Shown here piece after piece: positions 14,906 to 23,684 of a stretch of DNA of 35,377 bases. Under the pieces are notes generated by a model. It did not search any database. It was not told the DNA's origin and saw nothing but the letters and a program-made list of their open reading frames with translations. The position numbers and the translations under genes are program-made. The stretch comes from an uncultured Collinsella sp. (lineage in GTDB: Bacteria; Actinomycetota; Coriobacteriia; Coriobacteriales; Coriobacteriaceae): the NCBI GenBank assembly GCA_958415525.1, contig CATYZE010000024.1, forward strand, positions 1 through 35,377. Direction: 5' to 3'. Each line of letters opens with the position of its first letter. Within the stretch, counting starts at the first letter, position 1.

Positions 14906-15914
14906 GCTCGTGCACCGTCCTTTCGATGAGGTGGTTCCACGCCTGTTTGAGCGATTTGGGGGCCATGGGCCTCATGCCGTCCATGGCGTGGACCATGCAA
15001 AAAGAGGCGGCGGCTTCAAGATCGCGCACGTCAACGGTCCAGGTCCATCCCGCATCGGTGTGTGCGAGCTCACCTCGCCCGCGCGTGAGGCCGTTGATCA
15101 TATCGATCTGCGTCTGCGGGGCGAACGAGAACGTAGCTGCAACGGGCGGTTGGTCGGCAAAATCGAATTCAAAGAACAGATAGTCGTTGAGATTGAAGTC
15201 CGCAGGGATGACGTAGGCCTTCGAAGGACGCCAAGCGCGAACGATACGGTCGCAGCGGAATGTCCTGATGTCGCCGGTGGCATTGTCGAGACCGCAAAAG
15301 TACGCCGAGCCCTCGCGCTCGAACATGCCGTAGACGCAGACGGTACGTTCTTTCTGCTCGCCGCGCCCGTTCTGATATAAAAATCGCAGTGCACAACGAT
15401 CGGCAAAGGCGCTCCATACCGCATCGACGGTGGGAGAGCGGCGAATCGGTGCTTCGTCCACCGTCGTCCTACCGGTGAGATAGGCAATCTTGGAGCGAAT
15501 ATCGGCAAGCGGCGCGGCAAAGGCGGAAGAGCCGGCCGCTAGTGTCTGGTCGATGGCGTTGAGCAGGATATCGGCGTCGTCAGCGGTGATGAGGCCGCCT
15601 GCCGCAAACGTGTGCTCGCGGTCGATTGTCCACGAGCTTTCCTCGGTCTCCTGCGCACCGGCGGGGCGAACCTCCTTGATTACGATACCGCGTTCGAGCA
15701 GTTTGTCACGATCGCGCCGAAACTTGCGCTTATCCGAGTCGATGTTGCCCGAGCCATATCCCAGGTCAGAATCCAAGACGATCTGCTCGGTCGTCAGCGG
15801 TTCGGGGGAGCTGTTGAGCACAAAGAAAAGATTGAGGATGCGCTGAGCCGTTTTATCGAAACTGGGCTCCGAATTCCCCTTTTTAATTGTCGCGGTCGCG
15901 TCGCTTGCCGTCAT
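14892..15914 (-). CDS. WYL-domain transcriptional regulator (PafB-like position)
   Basis: 340 aa, first gene of the WYL pair. N-terminal HTH region about residues 18-90 (TAQRILNLFFVLNSSPEPLTTEQI and DKRKFRRDRDKLLERGI), then a WYL domain around residues 175-235 (ALRFLYQNGRGEQKERTV, AYFCGLDNATGDIRTFRCDRI) and a WCX-like C-terminal part. The ATG at 15914 has a GAGG site about eight bases upstream. A 198-base gap separates it from the divergent membrane-protein gene. The two WYL proteins are of similar size and probably act as a heteromer, as PafB-PafC do; this is an inference from the adjacent arrangement. Confidence 0.87.
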   Translation of the reverse strand: MTASDATATIKKGNSEPSFDKTAQRILNLFFVLNSSPEPLTTEQIVLDSDLGYGSGNIDSDKRKFRRDRDKLLERGIVIKEVRPAGAQETEESSWTIDREHTFAAGGLITADDADILLNAIDQTLAAGSSAFAAPLADIRSKIAYLTGRTTVDEAPIRRSPTVDAVWSAFADRCALRFLYQNGRGEQKERTVCVYGMFEREGSAYFCGLDNATGDIRTFRCDRIVRAWRPSKAYVIPADFNLNDYLFFEFDFADQPPVAATFSFAPQTQIDMINGLTRGRGELAHTDAGWTWTVDVRDLEAAASFCMVHAMDGMRPMAPKSLKQAWNHLIERTVHEHARA

Positions 15915-16112
15915 AGAGTCCTCGCATGAGAAGGTGGTTTGCTGCCATGATTTTAGTCCGATATGGAGATTAGGCTATATCCTTGTCCGCTCGGGGCGTT
16001 AAGATGGCCCGAATTCGGTCGTTTGCGCTCGCTCGGGGTATACTTTCGACTATATACGGTTCTAATGTGCATGCATTGGGCCTATTTGTCGGATTATGGA
16101 TGTGGAGCGCAC

Positions 16113-19100
16113 ATGGCGAACACCCAGAACTATATTAACCACCTGCTGCAGAACACCGGCATTACGCCGGCATGCAGCGAAGAAGAGCGCTTGGCTGCCG
16201 AGGATATCGCTCAGATCTTCCGCAACCACGGCTTTGATCCCGAGGTTCAGGAGTTCAATGCCCCGGCGCCCAGTAGGTTGGCATTTGCCGTTACCGGTAT
16301 TCTTGCGTTTGCCGGCGCCCTACTGATGGGCATCGGCGGCGGCATCGGCTTGGTCGGCACCTTGCTGGCCATTGCCGGCGCCGTTCTTTACGTGCTCGAA
16401 CGCACGGGCCACCCCGTGGTTTCGCGCCTGGGCAAGACGGGCGTGAGCCAAAATGTCATCGCCTACCACAAGGCCTCGGGCCCGCTCGCGTCTCCGCGCA
16501 ACCGCCCGGTGGTCGTTGTCGCACACTACGACTCTCCCCGTGCTGAGCTGCTCGCCCGCGAGCCCTATGCTTCTTATCGTGCGCTCATCGCCAAGCTGTT
16601 GCCCGTTGCCACGGTTGCCCCTGCTGCCGTTGCCATCTTGCGTATCCTGCCGCTCCCCGGCGCGCTCAAGGTTCTGCTGTGGATTGTCGCTATCCTCGCT
16701 TCCCTCGTTGCGCTCGCCAACGCGGCAAACATCATTTCTAACCGCTACATTCTTCCCTATACGTCCGGCGCGGTGTGCAACAAGTCTTCTGTCGCCGCTA
16801 TGCTCGGCGTTATGGACAACGTTGCTCCCTTCCAGGGCGAAAACGAGTTTCCCGACGATGTTCCGTTCGATACCTATTTTGGGGAGCAGAAGCGTCGTGC
16901 CGAGGAGATGGCGCGCGCAGCAGCGGAGTATGCCGCGGCCCAACAGCAAAACGACTACGGCAACACCATCGAGTATGAAGAGCCTACCTACGCCGAGGAC
17001 GAGTTCGGTCAGCCGATTGCTCCCGACGCTCAGACCGAGCCCGAACAGGGCGAGGCTTTCGACGAGCAGATCGAGGGCTTTGAGGGTGCGTCTGCCGACG
17101 AGACGCTGATTGGCGCCATCGTGCCCGAGGATCAGAATCAGGCTGTCCAGGCCGAAGAGTTCAATGACGAGGTTCCCGCTGCCGAGCCGGCGGAGGAGCC
17201 TGTCGCGGCCGAGCCCGAGCCCAAACTCTATCGCAATGCCGCCGGCAACATCCGCTTTGGTTCGGATGCCATCCGTGCGCTCGGAATGCTTCCCGAGTCC
17301 TGCACGCTCGATTACGAGGAAGGCGAGGAGCCGACGTTTGAGCCCGAGCCTGCCCCCGTCGTGACTGCACCTGCGCCCGTTGTTACTGTGGATGATGAGT
17401 CTGCCGCGGTTACCGCTGCCGTTGCCGAGCCCGAGGCGGTGTCCGCGATCGATCCCGCGGCAGGACTGGACATTTTAGCTCCCGCCGCGCCGGCGCAAGA
17501 CGTTGCGGACGAGTCTGCCGACGATTACGTTGAACAGCCGAGGCGCGTGTCTTACGAGAGCGATACTGATTTCTCGGCCGAGATTCCCGCGGCAACGCCC
17601 CATGCCGATATTGCATCCGCGTTCTCTTCGATTGGCGCCAGTGCTTCCAACTTCTTTAAGGGTGCGCTTGCAAAGGGCAAGAAATTTGTCGACGATTTCG
17701 AGGAGAAGCGCGCTGCCGCACGCGAGGCCGCCGAGCAGGAGGCTATCGCTCAGCAGCAGGCAGCCGAGGCGGCACGCGAGCGCGCAGCGCAGGAGTTCGA
17801 GCAGAACGAGGCTATGCAGTCCGTGCCCGTCGACGCCGCCGAAGCTACAACCTCCTTTGAGTCCCAGCAACCGGCGTCCACGGATGTTGTTGAGGCGACG
17901 ACGTCTTTCGAGGCTCAGCAGCACGTCGATAGCACCATGTCGTTTGATGCCGCGCAGTTCGATTCCACGATAACGTTTGAAAAGCAAGGCACCGCGATTG
18001 CCGAGCCCCTTCCTGTTTCCGATGAGCAGGGCGACGCGGCAGACGATGACGAGCCTATTGATGCTGCCGAAATCCAAGATGCCGCCGAGGACGAGGCCGT
18101 CGAGGCCAACCCTGACGAAGAGCAATACGCGGCAGCCGAGCAAGATGATTCGGCCGAGGCCGAGCAGGAGGAAGTACCTGCGGTTTCCGAGGCTTTCGAG
18201 ACAGATGAGTCGAGGCCTTACTCCACGCAGATTTTCACCATGCCGGCCCCGAGTGGTTCCGGTGCCACGGTTGCCGATATTGCTCCCACCCAGGACGAAA
18301 CGGTCGATTCCCTTATGGCCCAGATTTCCTCCCAGGCATCACCGCGTCCGCAGATGAATGTTCCCGATCCGGCGTCGGCTCCGTCGCCCGCGCCTTCCTC
18401 GTCTCCGCTGGCTTCAGTCCCCGATCCGTCGCTGCCGTCGATGAAGCGGGCAAACGTTGCGTCTCGTACGTCGCTGTTCGACCTTCCCGACCCCTCTGCA
18501 CAGGTCAACGACCCCTTTGCTACCGCTCAGGGTCCCGAACCCACATCGGCACCCGTTGCGCCTCCTATGCCCGTTGCGTCGGGCGCTCAGCCGATCGAGA
18601 CCATTTCGGCTCCCGCCCCGGCGGCACCCAAGTCTCGCAAGCGCGGCCTGGGCGGCCTGTTCGGTCGTAAAAAGAAAAACGAACAGGACAGCATGAGTGA
18701 TTGGCTGGGCGTCGAAGACGATTACGATGCCAAGAAGTCCGGTCGCGGCATCGGTTCGTGGGATAATTTCGAGGACGATAACGATGGCTGGAAGGGCGGC
18801 GCTACGTCTTCCGACGGCGCTTCTTCCGAAGATATGCTCTCGGCCGTCGCCTCTATGGGCGACGATGAGCTGCTCGGTCACGATATCTGGTTTGTGGCAA
18901 CGGGCGCCTCGGATTGTGATGGCGCCGGTATGAAGGCCTTCTTGGCTTCGCATCGCGATAAGCTCCGCGGCGTCTTCTTCATCAATCTTGAATCCGTCGG
19001 CGCCGGTAGGCTTTCGGTGGTGACGGTTGAGGGCGAACAGCAGCTGCTCAAGGGCGATCGCCGCATCATGAACCTGGTCAGCAAGGTGTGCAAGTCGTTC

Positions 19101-19310
19101 CATGTCGATTGTGGCGCGCTCGAGATGCCCTATGCCAAGACCGATGCCTACGCCGCGCTCGAGGCGAGCCGCCGAGCCCTCACCATCGCCGGCGTGGACG
19201 GCACGCGTCTGGCTTGCGCTCGTACCGAGGACGACCTGCCCCACAATGTCAACCCGACGAACATTGCCACGGTATCCGAGGTCGTGACCGAGGTTATCCG
19301 CCGTTCGTAG
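16113..19310 (+). CDS. Large membrane protein with split, degenerate M28-peptidase fold and acidic insert
   Basis: 1065 aa from the ATG at 16113, which has GGAG about five bases upstream; an in-frame start 150 bases earlier adds unrelated residues. The N-terminal 30 residues resemble an M28 aminopeptidase propart. Hydrophobic segments lie near residues 52-90 and 155-205. M28-like motifs are split: AHYDS (H138, D140) and CNKSSVAAML near 222-231 before the insert, then FINLESVG (E960) and DDLPHNVNP (H1044) at the C-terminus. Several catalytic positions differ: Cys222 where the bridging Asp is expected, and ATGASD (929-934) where the Glu-Glu pair is expected. Between the halves, about residues 245-900 are low-complexity, acidic and Pro/Ala-rich, with a short coiled-coil-like stretch near 530-570. 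Probably a non-catalytic scaffold; function unknown. Confidence 0.8.
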   Translation: MANTQNYINHLLQNTGITPACSEEERLAAEDIAQIFRNHGFDPEVQEFNAPAPSRLAFAVTGILAFAGALLMGIGGGIGLVGTLLAIAGAVLYVLERTGHPVVSRLGKTGVSQNVIAYHKASGPLASPRNRPVVVVAHYDSPRAELLAREPYASYRALIAKLLPVATVAPAAVAILRILPLPGALKVLLWIVAILASLVALANAANIISNRYILPYTSGAVCNKSSVAAMLGVMDNVAPFQGENEFPDDVPFDTYFGEQKRRAEEMARAAAEYAAAQQQNDYGNTIEYEEPTYAEDEFGQPIAPDAQTEPEQGEAFDEQIEGFEGASADETLIGAIVPEDQNQAVQAEEFNDEVPAAEPAEEPVAAEPEPKLYRNAAGNIRFGSDAIRALGMLPESCTLDYEEGEEPTFEPEPAPVVTAPAPVVTVDDESAAVTAAVAEPEAVSAIDPAAGLDILAPAAPAQDVADESADDYVEQPRRVSYESDTDFSAEIPAATPHADIASAFSSIGASASNFFKGALAKGKKFVDDFEEKRAAAREAAEQEAIAQQQAAEAARERAAQEFEQNEAMQSVPVDAAEATTSFESQQPASTDVVEATTSFEAQQHVDSTMSFDAAQFDSTITFEKQGTAIAEPLPVSDEQGDAADDDEPIDAAEIQDAAEDEAVEANPDEEQYAAAEQDDSAEAEQEEVPAVSEAFETDESRPYSTQIFTMPAPSGSGATVADIAPTQDETVDSLMAQISSQASPRPQMNVPDPASAPSPAPSSSPLASVPDPSLPSMKRANVASRTSLFDLPDPSAQVNDPFATAQGPEPTSAPVAPPMPVASGAQPIETISAPAPAAPKSRKRGLGGLFGRKKKNEQDSMSDWLGVEDDYDAKKSGRGIGSWDNFEDDNDGWKGGATSSDGASSEDMLSAVASMGDDELLGHDIWFVATGASDCDGAGMKAFLASHRDKLRGVFFINLESVGAGRLSVVTVEGEQQLLKGDRRIMNLVSKVCKSFHVDCGALEMPYAKTDAYAALEASRRALTIAGVDGTRLACARTEDDLPHNVNPTNIATVSEVVTEVIRRS

Positions 19311-19331
19311 ACGGAGCTCTAAGGAGTCAAC

Positions 19332-19550
19332 GTGTTTTCGTATATTAAGCGCCATTGGCCTGTCTACGTGATTTTGACCTTGATTGCCATTGCGTTAGGG
19401 TTTGGAGCTGCCTACATCGTGGGCGCGAAGGGCTCGACCCCCGCCTCCGCAATCAGCGAAGAGGTGGAGCAAGAACAGAGCACGGGCGCCGATGGGATTC
19501 CTGAGTCCGAGCAGGCAATCGTTGATGGTGGATCTTCGTCTGCAGAGTAG
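19332..19550 (+). CDS. Small single-pass membrane protein, unknown function
   Basis: 72 aa. The start is GTG at 19332, behind AAGGAG (19321-19326). A single membrane helix spans about residues 10-32 (VYVILTLIAIALGFGAAYIVG), preceded by basic residues (cytoplasmic N-terminus) and followed by a Ser/Glu-rich acidic tail of about 38 residues, likely outside the cell. It begins 21 bases after the M28-like gene and probably shares its transcript; a strong terminator follows. No family recognised. Confidence 0.8.
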   Translation: MFSYIKRHWPVYVILTLIAIALGFGAAYIVGAKGSTPASAISEEVEQEQSTGADGIPESEQAIVDGGSSSAE

Positions 19551-19571
19551 ATACGGCGATTTAAATGATTG

Positions 19572-19609
19572 AAAGCGGGCGAGCTGGGGGACTGGCTCGC
19601 CCGCTTTTT
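19572..19609. terminator. Bidirectional terminator between convergent genes
   Basis: Stem GCGGGCGAGC/GCTCGCCCGC (19575-19584 with 19595-19604) with flanking AAA and TTTTT, serving the small membrane gene on the plus strand and, in reverse, the adhesin gene on the minus strand. Confidence 0.88.
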
Positions 19610-19616
19610 CATCGCG

Positions 19617-22600
19617 CTAGCGCTTCTTTGGGATCGACCTAAGGCGAGCGAACCATAGGGCTGCGGCACCCGAGGTCAGGAGCGCGGTGATGCAAGCGGC
19701 GATGGGAACTGATCCTGTTGCCGGTAGGTCCTGCGGTAGGGTACAGCGTTGAATGACACGGTCCTCGTCATGTGACTCAAGTTTATCGCCGCCGCCGTTG
19801 CGGCAAAGATCGACGCGCGCGCTGTTGGTGAGTGCAGTTTGGGGCGTATAAGCCGACGTTGCCTGCATGTGCGCGACTGCGCCCCGAGCGTCTGTGCCAA
19901 GGATTGCTTTGGCATCGTCAAGGTCGTCGTGCTCATCTTTGAGATCATCGCGGGTCCAAGAATCCGTATCGCTTCGAGTCGTAAAGTCGGCGGCTACCGC
20001 ACCGTATTCAATGCGAATGCCCGTCACGACGGTATTGGATGCAAGGTCGAGTTCTTTCGCCTCGAGTGTGGTGGATTCCGTGGTCGAGACATCCGCCTTC
20101 CAGAGGTGCCAGCCGTCGTAATCGACGAGGCGACGGTCCCCGCCTAAGCGCTCTTTAACTTCTTCGGACTCAAGCCAGGGGTTTTCATGTCCATCGTCAA
20201 GTGTCGCGTTTGCCTCCTCGTCGATGCTTGATGAACCCAACGGCGTCGTACGGTACCACACGTTACATAGGCCGTTGAGGTCGCCGGTGGCGATAGGGGT
20301 TTCAATTGAGACGAATCTTGCCGTGCCGTCCTTGGCGCACTCAAGATCATCGGTAATCGTGAACTCATCAACCCAGGTGGTCGACACGTTTCGCACGTCG
20401 ACGGTGTAGGAGAAAAAACCTTCCGCATCGGCTTGTGTTGCGGCACGGTTTTTGCCATCGCCGTTGGCCAAGAGGTCATCCCCGACGGGCTGGGCAATTT
20501 CTTGACGCTTGTCGATCTGTCCTTTGATCTCGATCGGCGCGTCCTTCATGGCAAAAGATTGGACTTCTCCCGTAGCCTTCACTTCAAACGTTATCTCCTC
20601 GGCAAGGTCGTAGGTCCGCGGGGACATCATTTCGCGCAACGTGTAGGTGCCGGGCGCAAGATGTTCGATACGGTGCGGTTTATCGGATGAGGTCCACGCA
20701 TCGACTTCGGTTTCGTCTTGTCCGTACAGGGCGAGCCGAGCGCCCTCTACCTCTTGTTTTCCGGTTAGGTCGACTTTTGAGACATCGATTTTGGTGAAAT
20801 CGTCGGACACTCCGAGATGGGCCTCGATGACGGGCGTTGTCTGGTCGGCATATGACAGCTCGACCGTATGGGGATTCTGGTCCAGGAGGTATCCTTCGGG
20901 CGCTTGGGTCTCAACGACTTCGTAGCATGCGGCTCCACATCCCAACGAAAGATGGCTTGCGCGGGCGGACCCCTGCTCGTCAGTCGTTACCGTGGCGACA
21001 GTTTCGCCGGCCAGGGCAACGATACTGCCGTCGGGGCGAACAATATCGTCTGCAGCTCGGATGTCAAACACGGCCCCCATGAGGTTGTGCCCATCGGTGG
21101 CGTCGGACTTTACGATTTCGATGCTTCCGGTTGCCGCGTCGTCGAAGTATGAGGCGATTGCAACGGGCGTTAGATATCTGTCGGCGGGGATTGTTATCGT
21201 GAGGTCCTCTCCGACAAGGTATGGCTTCTTTGACGAGACCTCTCGCACGTAGTAGGTGCCCGGGTTAAGAGATTCGGGTAGCGTGACGGTACCCGTTGTG
21301 TCGGTCGTAAAGGTGTTCAGGATATTGTGGGACGGATACCAGCACGTTTGCGAGATGGGCTCGTGGTTGCTGTCGAGCAGCTGGAAGCTAAAGCCGGCAA
21401 GGGGAACCGCGGCACCGGTCTGGGCGTCACGCTTAACAATCTGGAGATGTGTCGATAGGGCATGGTTGTCCACGATGTACTGAAGCTCGCCACCGTCAGC
21501 AATCTGTTCGGCCGAGACGGTCCATTCTCCTGCCTGTTTAAAGCCTTCGGGGACGGACTCTGGAACCTCCCGAACTGTGTAGCCGGCACGGTCGTAGGGG
21601 ATGGCTCCGTGGACGCCATCGGGCCGCTTGCCTGCGCCGAACCATGCTCCGGGCTGGTCTTTGGTGGAGGCAAAACCATAGATATTTGTGGTCAACGTGC
21701 CAACAACCTGTTGCGAGCTATTGCTGATGACTTCAAAGACAACGCCTTCAGCGGGCTGCTCCAAGCCAGACTGATCGCTGTTGCCGTGATCTTTAAACTT
21801 GGAAATTTCAAGGTCAAATGCAATCGGAATATCGGAAATGCGAGATTCGAGCTCGACGACGCCCGAATCGCCCAACTGGTCGGCCCCAACGGTGTAGGTC
21901 CAGCTGTCGCTGGGCAGCAGGTAGCCCTCGGGAGCCTTCGACTCATAGACGGTGAAGGTTCCCAGGGGAACATCGGCAAGGGCGGCTCGACCGGTTTCGT
22001 CGGTCGTAAGGGTTTGCGTCCATCCGGGGGTTGATTGAGAAACGCAGGTAAACTCGGCACCGGCGAGCGAGGCTCCCGCTTGGGATCCAGCGCCCGTTGC
22101 GGCGTCAAGCTTTACGATGCGTAGCGTGATGGTGCCTGGTTGCTCATCGATTGTGACATGGCCACCACTGCCCTCCGTGGTAAAGGGGATCCGGTCGCGT
22201 CGAGGGACATAGCCTGCCGGCGCCTTTGTCTCTACCAGGTAGTATGCCGTGTTGGGCAAAAGTGTTGCCTGCGCTCGGCCATTGCCGTCCATTTTGAGCG
22301 TGCCGACGCGCGCGTCGCTCATGCTCTCGAAGATATCGAATGTTGCCCCGTCAAACTGATAAGTGGCGTTTCCGCTGGTGATGGCGGTGTTCGCGGACTG
22401 CTTTTGAAAAGAAACGGAGACAGATGGCAGTACGTAGAGCATGTCTTGACGCTTGCTGCCGCCCGATATGGGTCCCAAATAGCGCCGCGCGCGGTGCGGA
22501 GCGGCTTTGATGCCTCCCGATTTTGCATTGTCGTGAAGCCACCGTGCGGCAGCCACAACCTCATTGTCGGCGGTAAAATGCCCACTTTTTGTCTTGCCTT

Positions 22601-23048
22601 GAGCTGTTGTGTAGGAGTAGGTGCCGTCGACATGGGTGGTGCCGTTAAGCATCCATACGGCAAGTTGAGTGGCGGCGCGGGCGCGATCGGGCGACAGGTT
22701 GTAACCGCCAAACGACGTGGCAGAAGGATATCCGTGACAAACGATCGCCGCGAACTCGTCGTCGAGCCACACCCAGCCTTGATCAAAGTTGAGCCAAGGG
22801 CCGCCCGGCTTGGTGGGACCGGGACGTTCCTGGTTCATGCAGTATGCGATTGAGGCGTCTTGAGCCTCGTACTTACCGATGAGGAAGGGCCCGCAATCGT
22901 CGCTAATGGTGTGGAAGCCGAGCTGATCGTAGCCGTCGATGGCAAGTGCGGGTACCGGCGCCAAGCAACTGATGAGTAGGAAGAGGAGTAGGAGCAGCGG
23001 GCCTGTTGCGATTGCGCTGTGGACAGAGTGCGTGGGTGCGTTGGACAT
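19617..23048 (-). CDS. LPXTG-anchored thioester-domain adhesin with SpaA/Cna-B repeats
   Basis: 1143 aa cell-wall surface protein. The signal peptide ends near A36 (PVPALA). A thioester (TQXA) domain covers about residues 40-200: C70 (AYCMNQE) and Q128 (TQLAVWML) are the expected internal Cys-Gln thioester pair, used by such proteins for covalent attachment to host targets. Six SpaA/prealbumin-like repeats follow, marked by YLVETKAPAGYVP, VYESKAPEGYLL, VREVPESVPEGF, VREVSSKKPYLV, VVETQAPEGYLL and LREMMSPRTYDL; these usually form intramolecular isopeptide bonds. A further beta-rich region precedes the sorting signal LPATG (1108-1112), a hydrophobic segment and the tail RLRSIPKKR. AAGGAG sits before the ATG at 23048. 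No sortase gene is in the window. Confidence 0.93.
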   Translation of the reverse strand: MSNAPTHSVHSAIATGPLLLLLFLLISCLAPVPALAIDGYDQLGFHTISDDCGPFLIGKYEAQDASIAYCMNQERPGPTKPGGPWLNFDQGWVWLDDEFAAIVCHGYPSATSFGGYNLSPDRARAATQLAVWMLNGTTHVDGTYSYTTAQGKTKSGHFTADNEVVAAARWLHDNAKSGGIKAAPHRARRYLGPISGGSKRQDMLYVLPSVSVSFQKQSANTAITSGNATYQFDGATFDIFESMSDARVGTLKMDGNGRAQATLLPNTAYYLVETKAPAGYVPRRDRIPFTTEGSGGHVTIDEQPGTITLRIVKLDAATGAGSQAGASLAGAEFTCVSQSTPGWTQTLTTDETGRAALADVPLGTFTVYESKAPEGYLLPSDSWTYTVGADQLGDSGVVELESRISDIPIAFDLEISKFKDHGNSDQSGLEQPAEGVVFEVISNSSQQVVGTLTTNIYGFASTKDQPGAWFGAGKRPDGVHGAIPYDRAGYTVREVPESVPEGFKQAGEWTVSAEQIADGGELQYIVDNHALSTHLQIVKRDAQTGAAVPLAGFSFQLLDSNHEPISQTCWYPSHNILNTFTTDTTGTVTLPESLNPGTYYVREVSSKKPYLVGEDLTITIPADRYLTPVAIASYFDDAATGSIEIVKSDATDGHNLMGAVFDIRAADDIVRPDGSIVALAGETVATVTTDEQGSARASHLSLGCGAACYEVVETQAPEGYLLDQNPHTVELSYADQTTPVIEAHLGVSDDFTKIDVSKVDLTGKQEVEGARLALYGQDETEVDAWTSSDKPHRIEHLAPGTYTLREMMSPRTYDLAEEITFEVKATGEVQSFAMKDAPIEIKGQIDKRQEIAQPVGDDLLANGDGKNRAATQADAEGFFSYTVDVRNVSTTWVDEFTITDDLECAKDGTARFVSIETPIATGDLNGLCNVWYRTTPLGSSSIDEEANATLDDGHENPWLESEEVKERLGGDRRLVDYDGWHLWKADVSTTESTTLEAKELDLASNTVVTGIRIEYGAVAADFTTRSDTDSWTRDDLKDEHDDLDDAKAILGTDARGAVAHMQATSAYTPQTALTNSARVDLCRNGGGDKLESHDEDRVIQRCTLPQDLPATGSVPIAACITALLTSGAAALWFARLRSIPKKR

Positions 23049-23345
23049 GGCTGCTCCTTATCCCTCGTGCGCCGCACGGGGAGGCTGCGGCGCTTGGGAC
23101 GAGGCTACCCCCGAGGTTCATGCGGGTAAGTACCGGAAGCTGACCAAAAGCTTGCCCGATTTCTGACAAATTGGGCTCATACGGAACAATCAAATAAAAT
23201 CGCAGGTAAAAGATGGTGAAATAAGGACGCCAGAGGTCCCTATCTCCACAATTGGACTGTTTTCCAGACGATTCTCCACAGCTAAAACAAGCATTGACAC
23301 CCTTGTATCGAACAAGACAACCGCGTTATACTAGCCAACACACAA
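23049..23345. other. Intergenic region between adhesin gene and tRNA-Gly
   Basis: Contains the adhesin leader and ribosome binding site (minus strand) and the tRNA promoter. Two CTCCACA segments (23244-23250 and 23274-23280) weakly resemble DnaA boxes. No open reading frame is convincing. Confidence 0.5.
23303..23332 (+). promoter_or_regulatory. Promoter of tRNA-Gly
   Basis: TTGTAT at 23303-23308, an 18-base spacer and TATACT at 23327-23332. The tRNA starts 14 bases later. A TTGACA at 23294-23299 lies too far from the -10 (27 bases) to pair with it. Confidence 0.5.
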
Positions 23346-23420
23346 GCGGGCATCGCCAAGTGGTAAGGCATCAGCTTCCCAAGCTGACACTCGCGGGTTC
23401 GAGTCCCGTTGCCCGCTCCA
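23346..23420 (+). tRNA. tRNA-Gly (anticodon CCC)
   Basis: Cloverleaf: acceptor GCGGGCA/TGCCCGC, D-arm GCC/GGC, anticodon stem TCAGC/GCTGA with loop TTCCCAA giving anticodon CCC, and T-arm GCGGG/CCCGT with loop TTCGAGT. CCA is encoded (23418-23420). Reads GGG codons. Confidence 0.97.
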
Positions 23421-23431
23421 GCTAGAAGTAC

Positions 23432-23464
23432 AAGCACGGCACCATCACGGTGCCGTGCTTTTTT
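23432..23464 (+). terminator. Terminator of tRNA-Gly
   Basis: A 12-bp stem AAGCACGGCACC/GGTGCCGTGCTT (23432-23443 with 23449-23460) and TTTT tail. Confidence 0.93.
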
Positions 23465-23553
23465 CAATAAAGCGCCGGGACTCGAACCCGCCAGGGTGCG
23501 AGCGTAAAACAAACGCGAAGCGTTTATAGCGAGCAGGCAAGGTCGCCGATAGG

Positions 23554-23612
23554 CGACCGCAGCCGGTGCGGATTTGCGAAGCAAATACGCGGACGTCCCG
23601 TTGCCCGCTCCA
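23554..23612 (+). repeat. 59-base direct repeat, copy A, ending in tRNA-Gly 3' sequence
   Basis: Starts CGACCGCAGCC, includes ATTTGC-GAA-GCAAAT (23572-23586), and ends with GTCCCGTTGCCCGCTCCA (23595-23612), which is identical to the last 18 bases of tRNA-Gly including CCA. Confidence 0.85.
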
Positions 23613-23684
23613 TCGAGCGCGGGAGACCTTGGGACGGCCAATTCAACAAAGTCTTCCCCATCGTCTCCGTGAATCCGAGGAGAT

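Noticed and set aside
15963..16112. 50-residue extension of the M28-like protein
   Set aside because: The extension lies in the divergent promoter gap, has no ribosome binding site, and the ATG at 16113 has GGAG at good spacing.
23241..23280. DnaA-box-like ATCTCCACA and TTCTCCACA
   Set aside because: They differ from both the consensus and the local TTTTCAACA form, and two imperfect sites beside a tRNA promoter are not enough for a claim.
23294..23299. TTGACA as -35 of tRNA-Gly
   Set aside because: It lies 27 bases from the TATACT -10, too far; TTGTAT at 23303 has an 18-base spacer.
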